A DNA stretch of 36,253 nucleotides from an uncultured Burkholderiales bacterium (lineage in GTDB: Bacteria > Pseudomonadota > Gammaproteobacteria > Burkholderiales > Burkholderiaceae_C). Where the stretch lies: positions 1 through 36,253 of the forward strand of contig CAIKYO010000163.1 of assembly GCA_903831655.1 (NCBI GenBank), written 5' to 3'. The position numbers and the translations under genes are program-made. The notes beneath the pieces were generated by a model, which worked only from the letters and a program-made list of their open reading frames with translations, was not told where the DNA came from and ran no database searches. Below, in pieces: positions 8,464 to 17,240 of the stretch. How positions within the stretch are numbered: position 1 is the stretch's first letter; every line of letters starts with the position of its first letter.

Positions 8464-9660
8464 ATGTCACTCTTTACCGCCGTCGAAATGGCGCCCAGAG
8501 ATCCCATATTAGGACTTAATGAGCAATTTGCTCAAGACAAACACCCCAAAAAGGTTAATTTGGGCGTTGGCGTTTATTTCGATGAAAACGGTAAATTGCC
8601 ATTGCTCAATTGTGTTCAACAAGCTGAAAAACAGCTCATGTCAACCCCCACTGCAAGGGGCTATTTGCCCATCGACGGTATCGCAGCCTATGACCAAGCC
8701 GTCAAAGGGTTGGTATTCGGAGTGGATTCTGAACCTCTCAAGAGCGAACGCGTTGCCACCGTCCAAGGCATTGGTGGCACGGGTGGTCTCAAAATCGGAG
8801 CCGACTTCTTAAAGAAGCTTTTGCCTAACGCAAGCGTCATGATCAGTGACCCCAGCTGGGAAAATCACAAAGCCTTGTTCTCACAAGCTGGCTTTGAGGT
8901 CACCACCTACACCTACTACAACGCAGAGAGCAAAGGGGTAGATTTCGCTGGCATGCTTGAAAGCCTTAAAGCGGCCAAGCCCGGCACCATTGTGATTCTT
9001 CACGCTTGCTGCCACAACCCCACCGGCTACGACATCACACCCAGTCAATGGGATCAGGTTATTGAGGTGATCAAAGCTCACTCTCTCACACCCTTTCTTG
9101 ACATGGCCTACCAAGGTTTTGGACAAGGCATTGAGGAAGATGGCGCTGTGGTGGGTAAGTTTGTCAAAGCTGGCTTGATGTTTTTGGTATCCACTTCCTT
9201 CTCCAAGAGCTTTAGCCTATACGGTGAGCGTGTGGGTGCGTTGTCTGTGCTTTGTGAGAACAAGGAAGAGGCCCAACGTGTGCTCTCTCAATTGAAAATC
9301 ATGATTCGCACGAATTACTCAAACCCACCCATTCACGGAGGAGCAGTGGTAGCCGCCGTTTTAGGCAACCCCACGCTCAGAGCACTTTGGGAAGAGGAAC
9401 TTGGCCACATGAGAGTGCGCATCAAACAAATGCGTCAACTCTTGGTGGATGGACTTAAAAAAGCTGGCGTCAAAGCCGACATGAGTTTCATCACAACCCA
9501 AGTGGGCATGTTCAGCTACTCTGGCCTTACCAAAGACCAAATGGTTCGATTGAGGCAAGAGTTTGGCATCTACGGCACGGACACAGGTCGCATGTGTGTG
9601 GCTGCGCTGAACACTCAAAACATTGACCATGTCTGCGAAAGCATCGCCAAGGTTCTTTGA
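8464..9660 (+). CDS. tyrB: Aromatic-amino-acid / aspartate aminotransferase (class I, PLP)
   Basis: A 398-residue fold-type I aminotransferase that exchanges amino groups between aromatic amino acids or aspartate and 2-oxoglutarate. The PLP lysine is K248 (STSFSKSFSLYGERVG), with N185 (CHNPTG), D213 and Y216 (FLDMAYQG) and R256 as cofactor contacts. The substrate-carboxylate arginine is in TGRMCVAAL near the C-terminus. A clear ribosome site, AAGGA, lies eight bases before the ATG. AspC and TyrB cannot be told apart from sequence alone; tyrB is chosen because the homologue divergent from uvrB in Burkholderiales is usually called aromatic. A bulged hairpin with T6 ends the unit at 9743. Confidence 0.9.
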   Translation: MSLFTAVEMAPRDPILGLNEQFAQDKHPKKVNLGVGVYFDENGKLPLLNCVQQAEKQLMSTPTARGYLPIDGIAAYDQAVKGLVFGVDSEPLKSERVATVQGIGGTGGLKIGADFLKKLLPNASVMISDPSWENHKALFSQAGFEVTTYTYYNAESKGVDFAGMLESLKAAKPGTIVILHACCHNPTGYDITPSQWDQVIEVIKAHSLTPFLDMAYQGFGQGIEEDGAVVGKFVKAGLMFLVSTSFSKSFSLYGERVGALSVLCENKEEAQRVLSQLKIMIRTNYSNPPIHGGAVVAAVLGNPTLRALWEEELGHMRVRIKQMRQLLVDGLKKAGVKADMSFITTQVGMFSYSGLTKDQMVRLRQEFGIYGTDTGRMCVAALNTQNIDHVCESIAKVL

Positions 9661-9670
9661 CGCCATCATT

Positions 9671-9722
9671 GAAAAATTAAGGCCAACACCTGATCAAATC
9701 ACAATCCGTCCCAGTGTTGGCC
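9671..9722 (-). terminator. Rho-independent terminator of the dioxygenase gene
   Basis: GGCCAACAC (9681-9689) and GTGTTGGCC (9714-9722) form a perfect 9-bp stem around a 24-base loop. On the minus strand it is followed by TTAATTTTTC (9680-9671), a good U-run. It would end transcription from the dioxygenase gene at 9754-10620. Confidence 0.65.
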
Positions 9723-9743
9723 CTCGGTGAGGCAGCCTTTTTT
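9719..9743 (+). terminator. Rho-independent terminator of the aminotransferase gene
   Basis: On the plus strand GGC-CCTC (9719-9725), loop GGT, GAGG (9729-9732), a two-base CA bulge and GCC (9735-9737) form a 7-bp stem, followed at once by six T (9738-9743). It uses the same GGCC bases as the opposite-strand terminator at 9671-9722. Confidence 0.65.
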
Positions 9744-9753
9744 GAAGTCATCT

Positions 9754-10620
9754 TCAATGCCAAAGCATAGACCTCATTGAGACCGAGGCCCATTGAAAGC
9801 GATCGTTAAAGTAGCACAACTGGTCGTCTGCACCACTGGCACCCATGGCATACAAAAGCGGTATGTAGTGATCAATGCTGGGGTGTGAAATCCCAATCAA
9901 GTCCAGCACCTCGTCAGAGACACCTTTCATGCACAAGGCGTCCATCTCTCTGGTCTCTACTTGCTGCGCCACCCAGGCATCAAAATCCTTGGCCCAAGGG
10001 TGAGACTCAAAGTCTCCAGCTTGGCGCACAGACGCGCGCAAGTTGTGGACAATGTTTCCGCTGGCAACGATCAACACACCTTGTTCGCGCAAAGGGCCCA
10101 ATTGCACCCCCAACTTCATGTGCTCGGCTAGCGTGGCCCTCACATCCAAACTCAATTGAATCACAGGCACCGAGGCTTTGGGAAACAAGGGCTTTAAGAC
10201 AGCCCAGTTACCGTGATCAAATCCCCATTCAGAAGTATCAAGAGCAAGTGGCTCACCGCTTTGAGCACTCTGTAAACCAGCAGACAACCTCGCCGCCCAT
10301 TGAGGACTCCCCGGGGCGTTGTATTGTTGGGAAAACATCTCCTTTGAATACCCACCAAAATCGTGAATCGTCTTTGGGTTTGCCATGGCAGTCAAAGTGG
10401 ATCCATTGGTACACCAATGGGCCGAAATGCACAAAATCAACTCAGGCGTTTTAAACGCCTTCCCATCACCCCAATACTCACCCAAGCACTCCAAGGTGTG
10501 GCGAAAAATGTTTTCACCAATGATGTTTGAAGGACTTCCATGACCTACAAATAAGACAGGCTGTTTGGTCTTACTCTGAGGTTGATTGGGGGGAAAGTTA
10601 TCAGCAAAAATTGCGTTCAT
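9754..10620 (-). CDS. DODA-type class III extradiol ring-cleavage dioxygenase (YgiD family)
   Basis: A 288-residue protein of the LigB/DODA superfamily, which uses a metal bound by histidines to cleave catechols such as DOPA. The recognisable histidines are H27 (FVGHGSPSNI), H68 (CISAHWCTNGS), the FDHGNWAVLKPLF segment near residue 155, SGNIVHNL near 195, and the DHYIPLLYA segment near the C-terminus. The length fits E. coli YgiD-like enzymes. It is a single gene, convergent with the aminotransferase and divergent from phaZ. The true substrate in bacteria is unsettled for most members, so no gene symbol is given. It starts with ATG at 10620. Confidence 0.88.
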   Translation of the reverse strand: MNAIFADNFPPNQPQSKTKQPVLFVGHGSPSNIIGENIFRHTLECLGEYWGDGKAFKTPELILCISAHWCTNGSTLTAMANPKTIHDFGGYSKEMFSQQYNAPGSPQWAARLSAGLQSAQSGEPLALDTSEWGFDHGNWAVLKPLFPKASVPVIQLSLDVRATLAEHMKLGVQLGPLREQGVLIVASGNIVHNLRASVRQAGDFESHPWAKDFDAWVAQQVETREMDALCMKGVSDEVLDLIGISHPSIDHYIPLLYAMGASGADDQLCYFNDRFQWASVSMRSMLWH

Positions 10621-10705
10621 GGTGCACTCTGAGGCAAATAAAATCAGTCAAACTGGTTCAATCCACACAAATATGAAGGGTTTATGTCGCATTAATCCTG
10701 CGATT

Positions 10706-10734
10706 GCACCCTAATTGGGTGCTGGCCCCCAATT
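10706..10734 (+). promoter_or_regulatory. Mutually exclusive hairpins upstream of phaZ
   Basis: GCACCC (10706-10711) pairs with GGGTGC (10717-10722) around a 5-base loop; AATTGGG (10713-10719) pairs with CCCAATT (10728-10734) around an 8-base loop. Both stems are perfect and both use the GGG at 10717-10719, so only one can form. The element sits 60-88 bases ahead of the phaZ ATG in a 173-base divergent gap. It may be in the phaZ leader or be an operator; I cannot place the transcription start. Confidence 0.4.
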
Positions 10735-10793
10735 TTAAGGCTCTCAAACTGCTATATTTCATGCTGTTTTAGGGTAATGAAGGAATTTCGCAC

Positions 10794-12254
10794 ATGCTTT
10801 ATCAAATTTATGAATCACAACGCTCCATCATGGAGCCTTTCGCCGAATTTGCTCAAGCCGCGGCCAAGTTGTTCAACAACCCCATTTCACCTTTGTCGCA
10901 AACAGCCTTGGCCCATAGAATCTCAGCCACTTATGACCTGATTTACCGCTTGGGCAAAGATTACGAGAAGCCTCAATTTGGCATCAACTGCATTGAAATT
11001 GAAGGCGTGGAAGTGGCTATTCATGAAAGAGTTGAGATCAACAAACCTTTTTGTGAACTGCTACGTTTCAAGCGCTACACAAGCGACATCAAAACTCTAG
11101 GCACGCTCAAGCAACAACCGGTCGTCCTTTTGGTGGCCCCTTTGTCGGGTCACTACTCCACCCTTTTGAGAGACACCGTCAACAGCCTCTTGGTGGATCA
11201 CAAGGTCTACATCACGGACTGGAAAAATGCTCGCAACGTTCCTTTGAGCGAAGGTGAGTTCCATTTGGATGACTATGTCAATTACATCGAAGAATTTTTA
11301 AGCCACATCCAGTCCATTTACGGCAACTGCCACGTCATCAGCGTCTGTCAACCCACCGTTCCCGTTTTGGCAGCTGTATCCTTGATGGCTTCTAGGGGCA
11401 TGAAGACTCCCATTACGATGACCATGATGGGAGGACCCATTGATGCATCCAAGTCCCCCACAGCAGTCAACAATTTGGCACTCAACAAAAGCCACAGTTG
11501 GTTTGAAAACAATGTCATCTTCAGGGTACCCATGAACTTCCCAGGTGCGGGTAGACGGGTCTATCCAGGCTTTTTACAGCACACCGGCTTTGTGGCCATG
11601 AACCCTGAGCGTCACTTAAAGAGTCACTACGATTTCTTCAAAGACCTCATCAAGGGAGACAACTCAAGCGCAGACAATCACCGAAAGTTCTACGACGAGT
11701 ACAACGCCGTGCTTGACATGGATGCTGACTATTACTTGGAAACCATCAACGTGGTTTTCCAAGAAATGAAACTCGTTAAAGGCACTTGGGATGTGACTTC
11801 CAGGGCAGGCGTCAAAGAACGTGTGCGCCCACAAGATATCAAAACCACAGCATTGTTCACTGTTGAGGGTGAGCTCGATGACATCTCCGGCTCTGGTCAA
11901 ACCAAAGCTGCACAAGCATTGTGCACGGGTATCACACCCAAGAATATGCAGCATTTAGAGGTCCAAGGTGCAGGACACTACGGCATCTTCAGTGGCAGGA
12001 GGTGGAGAGAAGTGGTCTACCCTGCTGTCAAGGCCTTCATTCAAAGCCACGACCAAACTCTATCTAAATCGGTTCCAGTCAAAACCGCTAGAAAACCAAG
12101 CACTCCTTCTACACCCAAAGTAGTCGCTAAAGTTGCCAAACCAGCGACAAAAGCCATTGCAACGAAACCTAGCGCCAAAAAACAACCGTCCACCACGACA
12201 AGAGCTGCAGCCAAAAAAGTCGCCTCCAAAACAACCAAAGCACAAAAGACTTGA
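10794..12254 (+). CDS. phaZ: Intracellular polyhydroxyalkanoate (PHB) depolymerase with lysine/alanine-rich histone-like tail
   Basis: A 486-residue alpha/beta-hydrolase that mobilises native PHA granules. Like Ralstonia PhaZa1 it has cysteine, not serine, as nucleophile: C185 in VISVCQPTVP, with D362/D363 (GELDDISG) and H395 (GAGHYGIFS) as partners. The catalytic part ends near residue 420, the usual full length. The last 66 residues are low complexity, rich in Lys, Ala, Thr, Ser and Pro, with about 15 Lys and 2 Arg and no acidic residue, and end AAAKKVASKTTKAQKT. Such tails resemble those of histone H1-like AlgP, PhaF and PhaM, which bind DNA. AAGGAA lies nine bases before the ATG. No signal peptide is seen, consistent with a cytoplasmic granule enzyme. 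Confidence 0.93.
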   Translation: MLYQIYESQRSIMEPFAEFAQAAAKLFNNPISPLSQTALAHRISATYDLIYRLGKDYEKPQFGINCIEIEGVEVAIHERVEINKPFCELLRFKRYTSDIKTLGTLKQQPVVLLVAPLSGHYSTLLRDTVNSLLVDHKVYITDWKNARNVPLSEGEFHLDDYVNYIEEFLSHIQSIYGNCHVISVCQPTVPVLAAVSLMASRGMKTPITMTMMGGPIDASKSPTAVNNLALNKSHSWFENNVIFRVPMNFPGAGRRVYPGFLQHTGFVAMNPERHLKSHYDFFKDLIKGDNSSADNHRKFYDEYNAVLDMDADYYLETINVVFQEMKLVKGTWDVTSRAGVKERVRPQDIKTTALFTVEGELDDISGSGQTKAAQALCTGITPKNMQHLEVQGAGHYGIFSGRRWREVVYPAVKAFIQSHDQTLSKSVPVKTARKPSTPSTPKVVAKVAKPATKAIATKPSAKKQPSTTTRAAAKKVASKTTKAQKT

Positions 12255-12309
12255 GCATGCAAAGCACTGAGATGGTCATGCACAACTCCTAAGTGGCCCC
12301 GCTCCTTTC

Positions 12310-12957
12310 ATGAACCCCAAAGCGAAGGCTCAACAGCTGCTCGACTTGCTTCCTCAAACCCAGTGCAAACGCTGTGGATTTGAGGATTGCCAAGCTTATG
12401 CCAATGCCATTGTCAATGAGGGCACCCCCATCAACCAATGCCCTCCAGGTGGTCAAGAAGGCATTGAGAGAATCGCAGATTTCTTGGGTGTCAGCGTCAT
12501 TGCTCTCAACCCAGAGTTTGGACTGGAGACCCCTAGAAGGGTGGCCTACATAGATGAGAATTGGTGCATCGGCTGCACACTGTGTCTAGAGGCTTGTCCA
12601 ACCGATGCCATTTTTGGCACTCACAAAAGCATGCACACCATCATCGAGTCCGAATGCACAGGTTGTGAGTTATGTGTCCCCGTGTGCCCAGTCGACTGCA
12701 TTGAGCTTGAATGGGCCACCTTTGAGCATGAAACGGGCTGGAAAGCGTGGAGTTCAGAGCAGGCCCTACGGGCTCAGTCCCGCTACGCTTTGCACACACA
12801 GAGACTACAAAGTCCAGCCTCCTCTGAACCCAAAAATCATGTGGAAGCCAAGCGCCAGAATTCGACACTTGGGTCTGAACAAGACCTCAAGCAACAAAGC
12901 AAAGCGACTCTTGCCCAAGATCTTCTCAAGGCCGCATTGCTCAAAGCCAAACAATGA
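12310..12957 (+). CDS. rsxB: Soluble RnfB/RsxB-like ferredoxin with three Fe-S binding sites
   Basis: A 215-residue iron-sulfur protein. Residues 19, 22, 27 and 44 (QCKRCGFEDC and QCPPGG) form the 4Fe-4S site typical of the RnfB middle domain. C86/C89/C92/C96 and C116/C119/C122/C126 form a two-[4Fe-4S] bacterial ferredoxin domain. The N-terminal membrane helix of true RnfB is absent, and no other rnf/rsx gene is nearby, so it is probably a free electron carrier. The last 70 residues (from about 145) are polar, Gln/Ser/Lys-rich and without recognisable fold. It follows phaZ by 55 bases on the same strand. The gene symbol follows common Burkholderiales annotation and implies no complex membership. 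Confidence 0.85.
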   Translation: MNPKAKAQQLLDLLPQTQCKRCGFEDCQAYANAIVNEGTPINQCPPGGQEGIERIADFLGVSVIALNPEFGLETPRRVAYIDENWCIGCTLCLEACPTDAIFGTHKSMHTIIESECTGCELCVPVCPVDCIELEWATFEHETGWKAWSSEQALRAQSRYALHTQRLQSPASSEPKNHVEAKRQNSTLGSEQDLKQQSKATLAQDLLKAALLKAKQ

Positions 12958-13014
12958 AGCTCAAGTGAGCACTCACATCGATGAGTGGGCTCCAACTTGC
13001 AGGGTGAACTTGAC

Positions 13015-13512
13015 TCACCAATCGATATCTTTTGACAAATCAGTGGCCATCGCAGCAATCAAAGCTTCGGGGGCTTGAACCAACTCGATGAGCACACCCT
13101 CACCTCCTTGGGGGTGCTGCTCGTTGCCCTTGGGATGGATAAAACAAATTTCGTGTCCTGAGGCACCCAGGCGAATGCCGCCTGGCGCAAACCGGACGCC
13201 TTGTGAGCTCAACCAATCCACAGCCTTGTGCAAGTCGTCGACCCACAACCCAATGTGATTCAAAGCGGGTACGTGAACCTGTGGTTTGGCATCCTCGACC
13301 AAGGGTCGCATCAAATCGACCTCTACGCGACCCAAGCCAGAGCCCAAGTGGCAAATTTGCTCCACCACATTCTCACTCGAACTTTGAAAATTCCCAACGT
13401 GATTGAGACCCAACAGATCCACCCACAAGTGATGCAAGCCGTCCAGTTGCAAACCACCCAATGCAATTTGTTGAAGACCCAATACGCTAAAAGGACGTGT
13501 CACTAGGGTCAT
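13015..13512 (-). CDS. VOC-superfamily protein, candidate methylmalonyl-CoA epimerase
   Basis: A 165-residue vicinal-oxygen-chelate protein with two beta-alpha-beta-beta-beta modules (about 9-70 and 82-148). Its ATG overlaps the pccA stop by four bases (ATGA), so it is translationally coupled to propionyl-CoA carboxylase and belongs to the same pathway unit as mcm and meaB. That context points to epimerising (S)- to (R)-methylmalonyl-CoA. By alignment in my head to the Propionibacterium epimerase ligands H12/Q65/H91/E141, the residues here are Q15, D66, H86 (LNHIGLW) and E143 (VLIELVQ), so two ligands differ. A glyoxalase I-type lyase is the alternative. It is the last gene of the cluster. 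Confidence 0.72.
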   Translation of the reverse strand: MTLVTRPFSVLGLQQIALGGLQLDGLHHLWVDLLGLNHVGNFQSSSENVVEQICHLGSGLGRVEVDLMRPLVEDAKPQVHVPALNHIGLWVDDLHKAVDWLSSQGVRFAPGGIRLGASGHEICFIHPKGNEQHPQGGEGVLIELVQAPEALIAAMATDLSKDIDW

Positions 13513-15566
13513 ACAAACTCCATGATGATTTGATCAACTGACAAGGACTCCCCCACAGCGGGTGCTATGGATTTGATTTGAACTTCACTGTGAGCGAGCA
13601 AAACATTTTCCATCTTCATCGCCTCAATGATAGCCAATCTCTCACCAGGCATGACCCGTTGACCTTCTTTGACCAATATTTGAGTCAATAAACCTGGCAT
13701 TGGAGACAACAAAAATTTAGACAAGTCGGGTGGCTCTTTGACGGGCATCAAGCGATAGAGCTCAGCATGCCTATCCGATAAGACCATGTGGTGCAACGTG
13801 CATCCCCATTGCGTCAAAGTATTGACCATGGGGCTTGAGGCCCCTCCACGATCGAATTGCGCCTTGAAGGGCTCACCATTGACCCGTCCCTTGATGAGCC
13901 CCTCATGGAGCAAAAGATCGAGTTCTATTTCAAGCACCTGTGCCCCAACCCTCACTCGGTGAGTGGAGTTCGAGGCAGAGGGGTTGAGAAACTCCACCTG
14001 AGTTGAAGCCCTAGCTCCGTTGGCCGACTTGTGATCCATGTCAACAACTTCAAAACTCAAATGAGCCTGTCCACTCTCCATGTTTGAGTGGCTCCCTGTG
14101 GGCTGAGCTCTTAAGAGAAGTTCTCTTTGCACACAAGCAGCCAATGCTGTCAAAAAGTGAGGATTGGGGTGCACCAGGTGGTCTTGCGTGAACCCATTGG
14201 GGAAATGCTCCGCAATAAAGCCAGTGTTGAATTGACCCGAAGCAAACTTAGGGTGCGAGAGCAATGCCAATTGAAAGCCAATGTTGCTTTGGACCCCTCT
14301 GACCACAAATGCGTTGAGCGCCTCTCGCATGCTTTGAATGGCACCCTCACGGTCTCTGGCATGAACAATCAACTTGGCAATCATGGAGTCATAGTGCATG
14401 GAGATTTCTCCACCCTCCTTCACGCCTGTGTCGACTCGAACGCCATGGTGCGCATCAACTCGAGAAGCTTCTAGGGTCGTTTGAGGTGGGGTAAAACGAC
14501 TTAAACGACCAATGGAGGGTAAAAACTGACGCAAGGGATCCTCTGCATTGATGCGACACTCCATGGCCCAACCGTTGATTTTGACATCCTCTTGCTTGAG
14601 TGTGATGTGCTCTCCGGCAGCTACTTTAATCATCCACTCCACCAAATCGAGACCTGTGATGCACTCAGTGACGGGGTGTTCAACTTGAAGCCGGGTGTTC
14701 ATCTCCAGAAAATAAAAATTCTGATCCTTGTCGACGACAAACTCCACTGTTCCAGCACTTTGATAGTGAACGGCTTTGGCCAAAGCGACCGCTTGTTCCC
14801 CCATGGCCTTGCGAGTGGCACTGGAGATAAAAGGAGAAGGAGCCTCCTCAATGACTTTTTGATGCCTGCGCTGAATTGAGCATTCGCGTTCGTTTAAATA
14901 CAAGACGTTGCCATGTGCGTCACCCAAGATCTGGATCTCAATGTGGCGAGGTTGCTCAATGAATTTCTCAATAAAAATTCGGTCGTCTCCGAAACTCGCC
15001 CGCGCTTCGTTTTGGCAAGCCTGAAAACCTTCCATCGTTTGCTGATCGTTGTAGGCGACGCGAAGGCCTTTTCCACCTCCACCCGCACTGGCCTTGATCA
15101 TCACTGGAAAACCAATTCCTTTGGCGATCGACAAAGCCTCATTGGCATCGGCAATGACTTCGTTATAGCCAGGAATGGTGCTCACCTGAGCCTCTTGGGC
15201 CAAATGCTTGGATGCAATTTTGTCGCCCATGGCCCGAATTGACGCGGCTTTGGGACCGATGAAGACCAAGCCATGGTCCTCGACACTTTGAGCAAAGGCC
15301 TCGTTTTCACTCAAAAACCCATAACCTGGATGGATGGCTTGTGCACCCGAGAGTTTCGCGATTTCGATGATTTTGTCGGCTCTTAGGTAGGATGACTTTG
15401 ATGGAGCAGGCCCCAACAAATAGGCCTCATCCGCAAGTCTGACGTGAAGTGCACTTGCATCGGCCTCTGAGTAAACGGCCACACAGGAGATGCCCATGCG
15501 CTTGGCTGTTTTGATGACCCGACAAGCAATTTCGCCTCGATTGGCGATCAGAATTTTATTGAACAT
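13509..15566 (-). CDS. pccA: Propionyl-CoA (acyl-CoA) carboxylase alpha subunit, biotin carboxylase plus BCCP
   Basis: A 685-residue fused biotin carboxylase and carrier protein. The biotin carboxylase N-domain starts at [14 protein letters not shown], the ATP-grasp glycine loop is [13 protein letters not shown] near residue 160, and the biotin-carrier domain at the C-terminus has EAMKMEN with the biotinyl lysine K651, 34 residues from the end. The middle BT linker is between. With PccB it carboxylates propionyl-CoA to (S)-methylmalonyl-CoA. A 3-methylcrotonyl- or acetyl-CoA-specific enzyme is possible on sequence, but linkage to mcm and meaB supports propionyl-CoA. It starts with ATG at 15566, 59 bases after pccB, and overlaps the VOC gene by four bases. 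Confidence 0.94.
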   Translation of the reverse strand: MFNKILIANRGEIACRVIKTAKRMGISCVAVYSEADASALHVRLADEAYLLGPAPSKSSYLRADKIIEIAKLSGAQAIHPGYGFLSENEAFAQSVEDHGLVFIGPKAASIRAMGDKIASKHLAQEAQVSTIPGYNEVIADANEALSIAKGIGFPVMIKASAGGGGKGLRVAYNDQQTMEGFQACQNEARASFGDDRIFIEKFIEQPRHIEIQILGDAHGNVLYLNERECSIQRRHQKVIEEAPSPFISSATRKAMGEQAVALAKAVHYQSAGTVEFVVDKDQNFYFLEMNTRLQVEHPVTECITGLDLVEWMIKVAAGEHITLKQEDVKINGWAMECRINAEDPLRQFLPSIGRLSRFTPPQTTLEASRVDAHHGVRVDTGVKEGGEISMHYDSMIAKLIVHARDREGAIQSMREALNAFVVRGVQSNIGFQLALLSHPKFASGQFNTGFIAEHFPNGFTQDHLVHPNPHFLTALAACVQRELLLRAQPTGSHSNMESGQAHLSFEVVDMDHKSANGARASTQVEFLNPSASNSTHRVRVGAQVLEIELDLLLHEGLIKGRVNGEPFKAQFDRGGASSPMVNTLTQWGCTLHHMVLSDRHAELYRLMPVKEPPDLSKFLLSPMPGLLTQILVKEGQRVMPGERLAIIEAMKMENVLLAHSEVQIKSIAPAVGESLSVDQIIMEFV

Positions 15567-15625
15567 GGTGGCGCTTTCTTAAAAGCTCAGTGGTTGGGGC
15601 TGACGCAAGCATTTTGGAAAAGGCA

Positions 15626-17158
15626 TCAAAGCGGAATGTTGCCATGCTTTCTCCAAGGGTTCTCTAGCTTCTTGTCTTTCAGCATGACAAGAGAGCGACA
15701 AATGCGTTTGCGTGTTTCGCTGGGTTCAATGACATCATCGATGTATCCCCTGGCTCCAGCCACAAAGGGATTGGCAAAACGTGCCTTGTACTGAGCTTCT
15801 CGATCGGCCAATTTTTGGGGATCATTTTTATCTTCTCTAAAAATAATTTCCACCGCACCCTTTGCCCCCATCACAGCAATTTCTGCGTTAGGCCACGCAA
15901 AATTAACGTCGCCACGCAAATGCTTTGAAGCCATCACATCGTAGGCACCACCGTAGGCCTTTCGAGTGATCAAAGTGATTTTTGGTGAAGTGCACTCGGC
16001 GTATGCGTAAAGCAATTTGGCGCCATGTTTAATGATTCCCGCATACTCCTGTGAAGTGCCTGGCATGAAGCCTGGCACGTCGACCAAGGTCACGATTGGG
16101 ATGCTAAACGCATCGCAAAAACGAACAAACCGGGCCGCTTTGATTGAACTCTTGATATCCAAGCAACCCGCTAAAACCAAGGGTTGATTGGCCACAATGC
16201 CCACACTCATGCCCCCCATACGAGCAAAACCGACAATGATATTCTTGGCATATTCGGGCTGAATTTCAAAGAAGTCTTCGTCATCAACCATTTTAAAAAT
16301 CAGCTCATGCATGTCATAGGGCTGATTGGGGTTACTGGGCACCAAATCGTTTAGGCTCTCTGTGGTTCGGTGAACTGGATCAAGGCCCTTCAAAAAGGGA
16401 GCAGGTGCTCGGTTGTTGGAGGGCAAATAGTCCATCAATTTTCTGACCATGAGCAAGGTTTGCACATCGTCTTCAAAAGCTCTGTCAACCACACCGCTTT
16501 TGGTGGTGTGGGTCAAAGCGCCACCCAAGTCTTGAGCACTCACATCTTCGTGGGTCACGGTCTTGACCACCTCGGGCCCCGTTACGAACATATAAGAGCT
16601 GTCTTTGACCATGAAGATGAAGTCGGTCATGGCGGGTGAGTAAACTGCTCCTCCTGCACACGGCCCCATGATCACACTGATTTGAGGCACCACACCGGAG
16701 GCGAGTGCGTTGCGCTGAAACACCTCAGCATAACCACCCAAAGATGCCACACCCTCTTGAATGCGAGCACCACCAGAGTCGTTCAAACCAATGACGGGTG
16801 CACCCACCTTCATGGCTTGATCCATGATTTTGCAAATTTTCTCTGCGTGGGCCTCAGACAAAGAGCCCCCGAAAACGGTGAAATCCTGACTGAACACAAA
16901 AACCAACTTTCCGTTGATGGTGCCATATCCTGTAACCACACCGTCTCCAGGAACCTTTTGTTCTTGCATATCAAAATCATTGCACCGGTGCTCAACAAAC
17001 ATGTCCCACTCTTCAAAACTGCCCTGATCCAAAAGCACCTCTAAGCGCTCACGCGCGGTCAATTTACCTTTGGCGTGCTGCGCCTCAATGCGTTTGATGC
17101 CACCACCCATGTGGGCAGCCAGTCTCTTTTGAGTCAATTGTTGGTCAATGTTTGGCAT
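15626..17158 (-). CDS. pccB: Propionyl-CoA carboxylase beta subunit (carboxyltransferase)
   Basis: A 510-residue biotin-dependent carboxyltransferase that moves CO2 from carboxybiotin on PccA to propionyl-CoA. Crotonase-like N- and C-terminal halves are both present. Oxyanion-hole glycines are visible in [23 protein letters not shown] (two parts, near residues 122-143) and [16 protein letters not shown], and again in [10 protein letters not shown] near 415. Length and spacing match PccB/AccD5-type subunits. It starts with ATG at 17158. It is followed by pccA after 59 bases; upstream, 82 bases separate it from the LON-domain gene, which interrupts the usual mcm-meaB-pccB order. Confidence 0.95.
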   Translation of the reverse strand: MPNIDQQLTQKRLAAHMGGGIKRIEAQHAKGKLTARERLEVLLDQGSFEEWDMFVEHRCNDFDMQEQKVPGDGVVTGYGTINGKLVFVFSQDFTVFGGSLSEAHAEKICKIMDQAMKVGAPVIGLNDSGGARIQEGVASLGGYAEVFQRNALASGVVPQISVIMGPCAGGAVYSPAMTDFIFMVKDSSYMFVTGPEVVKTVTHEDVSAQDLGGALTHTTKSGVVDRAFEDDVQTLLMVRKLMDYLPSNNRAPAPFLKGLDPVHRTTESLNDLVPSNPNQPYDMHELIFKMVDDEDFFEIQPEYAKNIIVGFARMGGMSVGIVANQPLVLAGCLDIKSSIKAARFVRFCDAFSIPIVTLVDVPGFMPGTSQEYAGIIKHGAKLLYAYAECTSPKITLITRKAYGGAYDVMASKHLRGDVNFAWPNAEIAVMGAKGAVEIIFREDKNDPQKLADREAQYKARFANPFVAGARGYIDDVIEPSETRKRICRSLVMLKDKKLENPWRKHGNIPL

Positions 17159-17240
17159 AAGTTAAAGTTTCAATAAAAGCAGACAAATTAATAGGACGTG
17201 ACGAATCAGAGCCAACTTCAATTTAATTTGGGGTACCACT

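Noticed and set aside
9885-10454. Plus-strand ORF of 189 residues
   Set aside because: Antisense shadow of the dioxygenase gene; composition is Arg/Pro/Ser-rich as expected from a shadow frame.
12959-12990. Terminator between the ferredoxin gene and the VOC gene
   Set aside because: GAGC-ACTCA / TGAGT-GG-GCTC can pair with a bulge, but no U-run occurs on either strand.
12605-13078. Plus-strand ORF of 157 residues in another frame
   Set aside because: Overlaps the cysteine-rich ferredoxin gene and the VOC gene end; no recognisable features.
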